Assembly: GCA_004151065.3 (NCBI GenBank) | Contig: NWUY0300031431.1 | Location: 11,436 to 22,677, forward strand | Source of the DNA: Larix sibirica | Lineage: Eukaryota; Streptophyta; Pinopsida; Pinales; Pinaceae | Length of the DNA: 11,242 nt | Direction: 5' to 3' | Part shown: positions 9,143-11,242 of the stretch, one piece after another | Numbering within the stretch: position 1 is the first letter of the stretch | How the letters are laid out: the number at the start of each line of letters is the position of its first letter | Notes under the pieces: generated by a model | The model's input: the letters and a program-made list of their open reading frames with translations, nothing else | The model's database searches: none | Told to the model about the DNA's origin: nothing | Made by a program: the position numbers and the translations under genes

Positions 9143-9441
9143 GAGGTCTTATAGACTAGTTTAGTCTTTATGTGTGTAATTAGATTTGGTTGATTGAATT
9201 GTTTGACATATACTTAGTAGAATTTTTTTTCTTTGTGTTTTTAGTTGAATATTTTTTGGGAAAAAAAAACCTTTCCATAACTTAAAATAAAAGAATTACA
9301 TTTGAGAGTTCATCACACCATCAAAGGTGCACAAGGTCAAGTTCCTCCACAACTACTAAAATGCATAGAAGTATTTATTCAAATGATCAAAAAGAAATAA
9401 AATATATTATACAAGGGTTCACTATACATTTTACAGACCAA

Positions 9442-9810
9442 TCACCAGAGATAGGAGCATCTCCTCATCCCCATCTTTGAAAATTCTCTACGGAGAGAAC
9501 TTGAACCTTCGCTACAAGCTTGTTTGGCTAAAAGGTGCACCTCCCGATTGTGCTCTTGAATATACATTACTTTAATATACATTTCTACAAAACTAATTGG
9601 TTTTATTTATTAGTCAATTAAACAAAAAATAAATGTAGTTTTAAGGCAGGGACTAGTTGCTTTGCAGCTATTATGCTTATTTTTTCTATCATCCAAAATT
9701 CTAAGCCTTACATTATATGGAAGAACGTATGGTACATCTAGTAGAACAAGTATCATATGGGTTCCTCTAACTACCCAAGCAAGAGTGTAAGCATTTCTAA
9801 TTAAGTTTCA
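9442..9810 (-). pseudogene. RNase H-like domain relic of a LINE-type element, copy 1
   Basis: One minus-strand frame (codon starts 9780, 9693, 9564) reads LAWVVRGTHMILVL near 9786-9745, RLRILDDRKN near 9708-9680, SPCLKTTFIFCLID (ending at 9613), then YIQEHNREVHLLAKQACSEG from 9564. These match the RNase H layout: first strand with WVVRG, middle Asp motif (normally GDS), and the closing REAN..AD.LA motif. The closing Asp is His here (CAC at 9537-9535). Two adjacent TAA codons (9612-9607) interrupt the frame, a small indel shifts it after about 9500, and part of the domain between the first strand and the Asp motif is missing. The end at TGG-TGA (stop 9444-9442) is shared with copy 2. A host RNase H-like gene relic is a less likely alternative. 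Confidence 0.55.
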
Positions 9811-9840
9811 TAATAAAATCTAGAATATACTTCTTCAGTA

Positions 9841-9988
9841 AAAGAACTTGGTCATCAAATATTTATAAAGTGTTTTTCATAAGTCTATGAAAGTAAAAAA
9901 TCTAAGTGGAAACTTAAGTAGCCAAGTCATTGAATATTTATAGAAGTGCATTTCAAAAGTCCATGAAAATCACATGACACAAAGGAAT
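9841..9988. repeat. Imperfect 75-bp tandem duplication
   Basis: GTCATCAAATATTTATAAAG at 9851 and GTCATTGAATATTTATAGAA at 9926 head two copies, each continuing with a TTTCA(T/A)AAGT motif and then (T/C)CATGAAA(G/A)T. The period is 75 bp. No coding role is visible. Confidence 0.65.
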
Positions 9989-10060
9989 AAAAGAAAAATT
10001 AATAAAACAAACTTAACATAAAACCCATTGAGAAAGATTGCCAAACAAGGTTAACCTCCA

Positions 10061-10291
10061 ATGAACAAGTCTACAAAAGATATCAAGAAACCATTAAGTA
10101 ATAATGAGCTAAAACTACCTAGCAAGCTTCCAATCCCAAAAGATATCATGAAACCATCAAATAATAATGAGCTAAAACTACCTAGAAAGCTTCCAATCGC
10201 AAAAGATATGCTTCAAATCTTCTTGTTTGCCACCTTGTATGCATACATATTGANATATATATATATATTCTTAATCAAATTTAAATTTTGA
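10061..10291 (+). CDS. Short ORF with an in-frame 21-residue repeat, doubtful
   Basis: The ORF starts at an ATG at 10061 and contains two copies of a lysine-rich segment: KDI.KPLSNNELKLPSKLPI, then KDIMKPSNNNELKLPRKLPI. It then runs through the AT tract of LINE-like copy 2, including the unresolved base at 10254, to a stop. Because its end lies inside another element, the C-terminal third is surely not native. I recognise no family. The repeat unit of 63 bp is a multiple of three, which allows but does not prove that it was once translated. Confidence 0.15.
   Translation: MNKSTKDIKKPLSNNELKLPSKLPIPKDIMKPSNNNELKLPRKLPIAKDMLQIFLFATLYAYILXYIYIFLIKFKF
10075..10209. repeat. 63-bp tandem repeat, two full copies and a partial third
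   Basis: AAAAGATAT begins units at 10075, 10138 and 10201, exactly 63 bp apart. The two full units share AATAATGAGCTAAAACTACC and AAGCTTCCAATC and differ at only a few bases. The third stops after AAAAGATAT. High identity suggests a recent duplication. Confidence 0.9.
10255..10268. repeat. (AT)7 microsatellite with adjacent ambiguous base
   Basis: Seven AT dinucleotides lie between N at 10254 and the start of the 100-bp block identical to copy 1. The matching tract in copy 1 has eleven units. The N makes the true length uncertain. Confidence 0.8.
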
Positions 10292-10616
10292 TTCTAAGAA
10301 GAGGTCTTATAGACTAGTTTAGTCTTTATGTGTGTAATTAGATTTGGTTGATTGAATTGTTTGACATACACTAAGTAGATTTTTTTCTTTATGTTTTTAG
10401 TTAAATATTTTTTGGAAAAAAAAAACTTTACATAACCGAAAATAAAAGAATTACATTTGAGAGTTCATCATACCATCAAAAGTGCACAAGGTCAAATTAG
10501 AATATAACTAGCAAAATACCCTCCAAAACTACTAAAGTGCATAAAAGTATCGATTTAAAAGATCATAAGTAAAAAACTATGTTATACAAGGGTTCAATAT
10601 ACATCTTACAAACTGA

Positions 10617-10868
10617 TCACCAAAGAGAGAGGAGCATCTCCTCATACCCATCTTTAAAAGTTCTCATATGGAAAGAACCCATATCTTTGCTACAAGTTTG
10701 TTTGGCTGAAAGGTGCACTTCCCGATTGTGCTCTTGGATATACATTACTTTAAATTACATTTATAAAAACTTAGTTGGTTTTATTTTTTATTAATTAAAC
10801 AAAATAATATATAGTTTTAAGGTACAAACTAGCTGCTTTGCTTTGTAGTTATTGTGGCTTGTTTTTTA
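10617..10868 (-). pseudogene. RNase H-like domain C-terminal relic, copy 2
   Basis: The minus-strand frame from 10742 reads YIQEHNREVHLSAKQ and then TFKDGYEEMLLSLW before TGA at 10619-10617, 41 open codons. Upstream in the same frame stops break the reading (TAA near 10757 and before). The closing catalytic Asp is His, as in copy 1. Unlike copy 1 the segment before the stop is not frameshifted, so it shows better what the C-terminus of the source protein looked like. Confidence 0.5.
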
Positions 10869-11100
10869 ATGTATACTTTTCTATTTTGATTTTCTTTTTA
10901 ATGTATACTTTCATATTTTAACTTTGAGTGGATTTCTTAACAAAATAACATCAATCAAATCACATAATACAAGCATTCATTGGTTAAACCACTTATAATT
11001 ATGATATTAATGTATTTAATGTATAATTTCGTATTTTAACTCTCATGGATTGTCAAATAAAATCACATTAATCTCATTCATTTAAAGTGATACAAATAAA
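10864..11100. repeat. AT-rich repeat cluster built on a TTTTAATGTATA motif
   Basis: TTTTAATGTATA(C/A) or a one-base variant starts at 10864, 10896 and 11014. Copies from 10896 and 11014 also share TATTTTAACT, a GGATT box and a following AAAATAACAT/AAAATCACAT stretch, so they form a degenerate tandem pair with a period of about 118 bp. The segment 10954-11036 matches 6090-6165 in order and orientation. No coding potential. Confidence 0.6.
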
Positions 11101-11242
11101 GTATTACACTGAAATAAGAACTTCTTGCAAATATAATCCCATTAACATAATTATAAAATATTTAATTTAGAAAATAAAAGAAATTAAATTATTAAAAAAT
11201 AAAGAATTCATTTATTAATAAAAAAAATAAAAATAGTAATAA
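11101..11242. other. Extremely AT-rich right edge
   Basis: Almost entirely A and T with short A runs; I see no gene or recognisable element end. It continues past the window. Confidence 0.6.

Larger units (their letters stand above)
9089..9810 (-). mobile_element. LINE-like retroelement 3' end, copy 1 (5'-truncated)
   Basis: Read on the minus strand, this copy has an RNase H relic (about 9810 to 9442), a 3' untranslated part, an imperfect stem-loop (9142-9110) and an (AT)n tail (9110-9089). The same series recurs at 10254-10868 with a few indels; copy 2 holds about 24 bp near 10497-10520 that copy 1 lacks near 9340. A shared 3' end with different 5' limits (copy 1 reaches at least 120 bp further into RNase H) is how 5'-truncated LINE insertions look. 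Some plant L1-type LINEs carry RNase H after reverse transcriptase. A plain segmental duplication of a relic cannot be excluded, and I saw no clear target-site duplication. Confidence 0.58.
10254..10868 (-). mobile_element. LINE-like retroelement 3' end, copy 2 (shorter)
   Basis: Homologous to 9089-9686 in the same orientation, about 1.16 kb downstream. On the minus strand it has the RNase H tail (about 10868 to 10617), a 3' region, the same stem-loop (10300-10268) and a short (AT)7 tail ending at N10254. The first 100 bases inward from the tail (10269-10368) are identical to copy 1 (9111-9210). Beyond that, identity drops to roughly 85-92% by eye. Its 5' side ends near 10868, short of the RNase H first strand and Asp motif seen in copy 1. 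Confidence 0.6.

Noticed and set aside
1-11242. tRNA, rRNA and CRISPR-like structures
   Set aside because: No B-box-like GGTTCGAATCC, no rRNA-like conserved tract and no short regular repeats with unique spacers were seen; the satellites are contiguous monomers.

Overview
This window looks like non-genic nuclear DNA from a land plant. It is AT-rich, has no intact gene of recognisable function, and is made of satellite DNA, decayed retroelements and short tandem duplications. The plant assignment rests on a Ty3/gypsy integrase with a C-terminal chromodomain-like segment (the plant chromovirus type), a TG-starting LTR behind a purine tract, and a LINE-like RNase H relic. The large amount of worn repeat would suit a large, slowly purged genome such as a gymnosperm, but that last step is a guess. 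Two ambiguous bases (3971 and 10254) show this is a draft-quality assembly.

Layout. 1-2800: a tandem satellite of about 320-340 bp monomers in two alternating types (A and B), giving a dimeric unit of about 650-680 bp. One monomer (299-620) is an A/B hybrid. 2801-4960: the 3' part of a dead chromovirus, running from the end of RNase H through integrase and chromodomain to the polypurine tract and 3' LTR. Gag, protease, reverse transcriptase and the 5' LTR are missing, and the element begins abruptly where the satellite stops. 4961-5730: no gene seen. 5731-5982: three copies of an 85-bp unit. 6090-6210: an AT-rich dispersed repeat that recurs near the right end. 6211-9088: nearly 2.9 kb without a recognisable gene, only short unsupported ORFs.

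9089-10868: two copies of the same minus-strand LINE-like 3' end, about 1.16 kb apart. Each has an RNase H C-terminal relic, a 3' region, a terminal stem-loop and an (AT)n tail. Between them lie a 75-bp and a 63-bp tandem duplication; the 63-bp one is in frame (21 codons). 10864-11242: AT-rich repeats related to 6090-6210.

The parts do not work together as a pathway. The window reads as a record of repeat turnover: unequal exchange in the satellite, decay of an LTR element, and two insertions or duplicates of one LINE-like 3' end. I found no convincing new functional system. The most useful leads are the dimeric satellite with its hybrid monomer, the abrupt satellite/retroelement junction, and the LINE-like pair with stem-loop, (AT)n tail and a 100-bp block of perfect identity.
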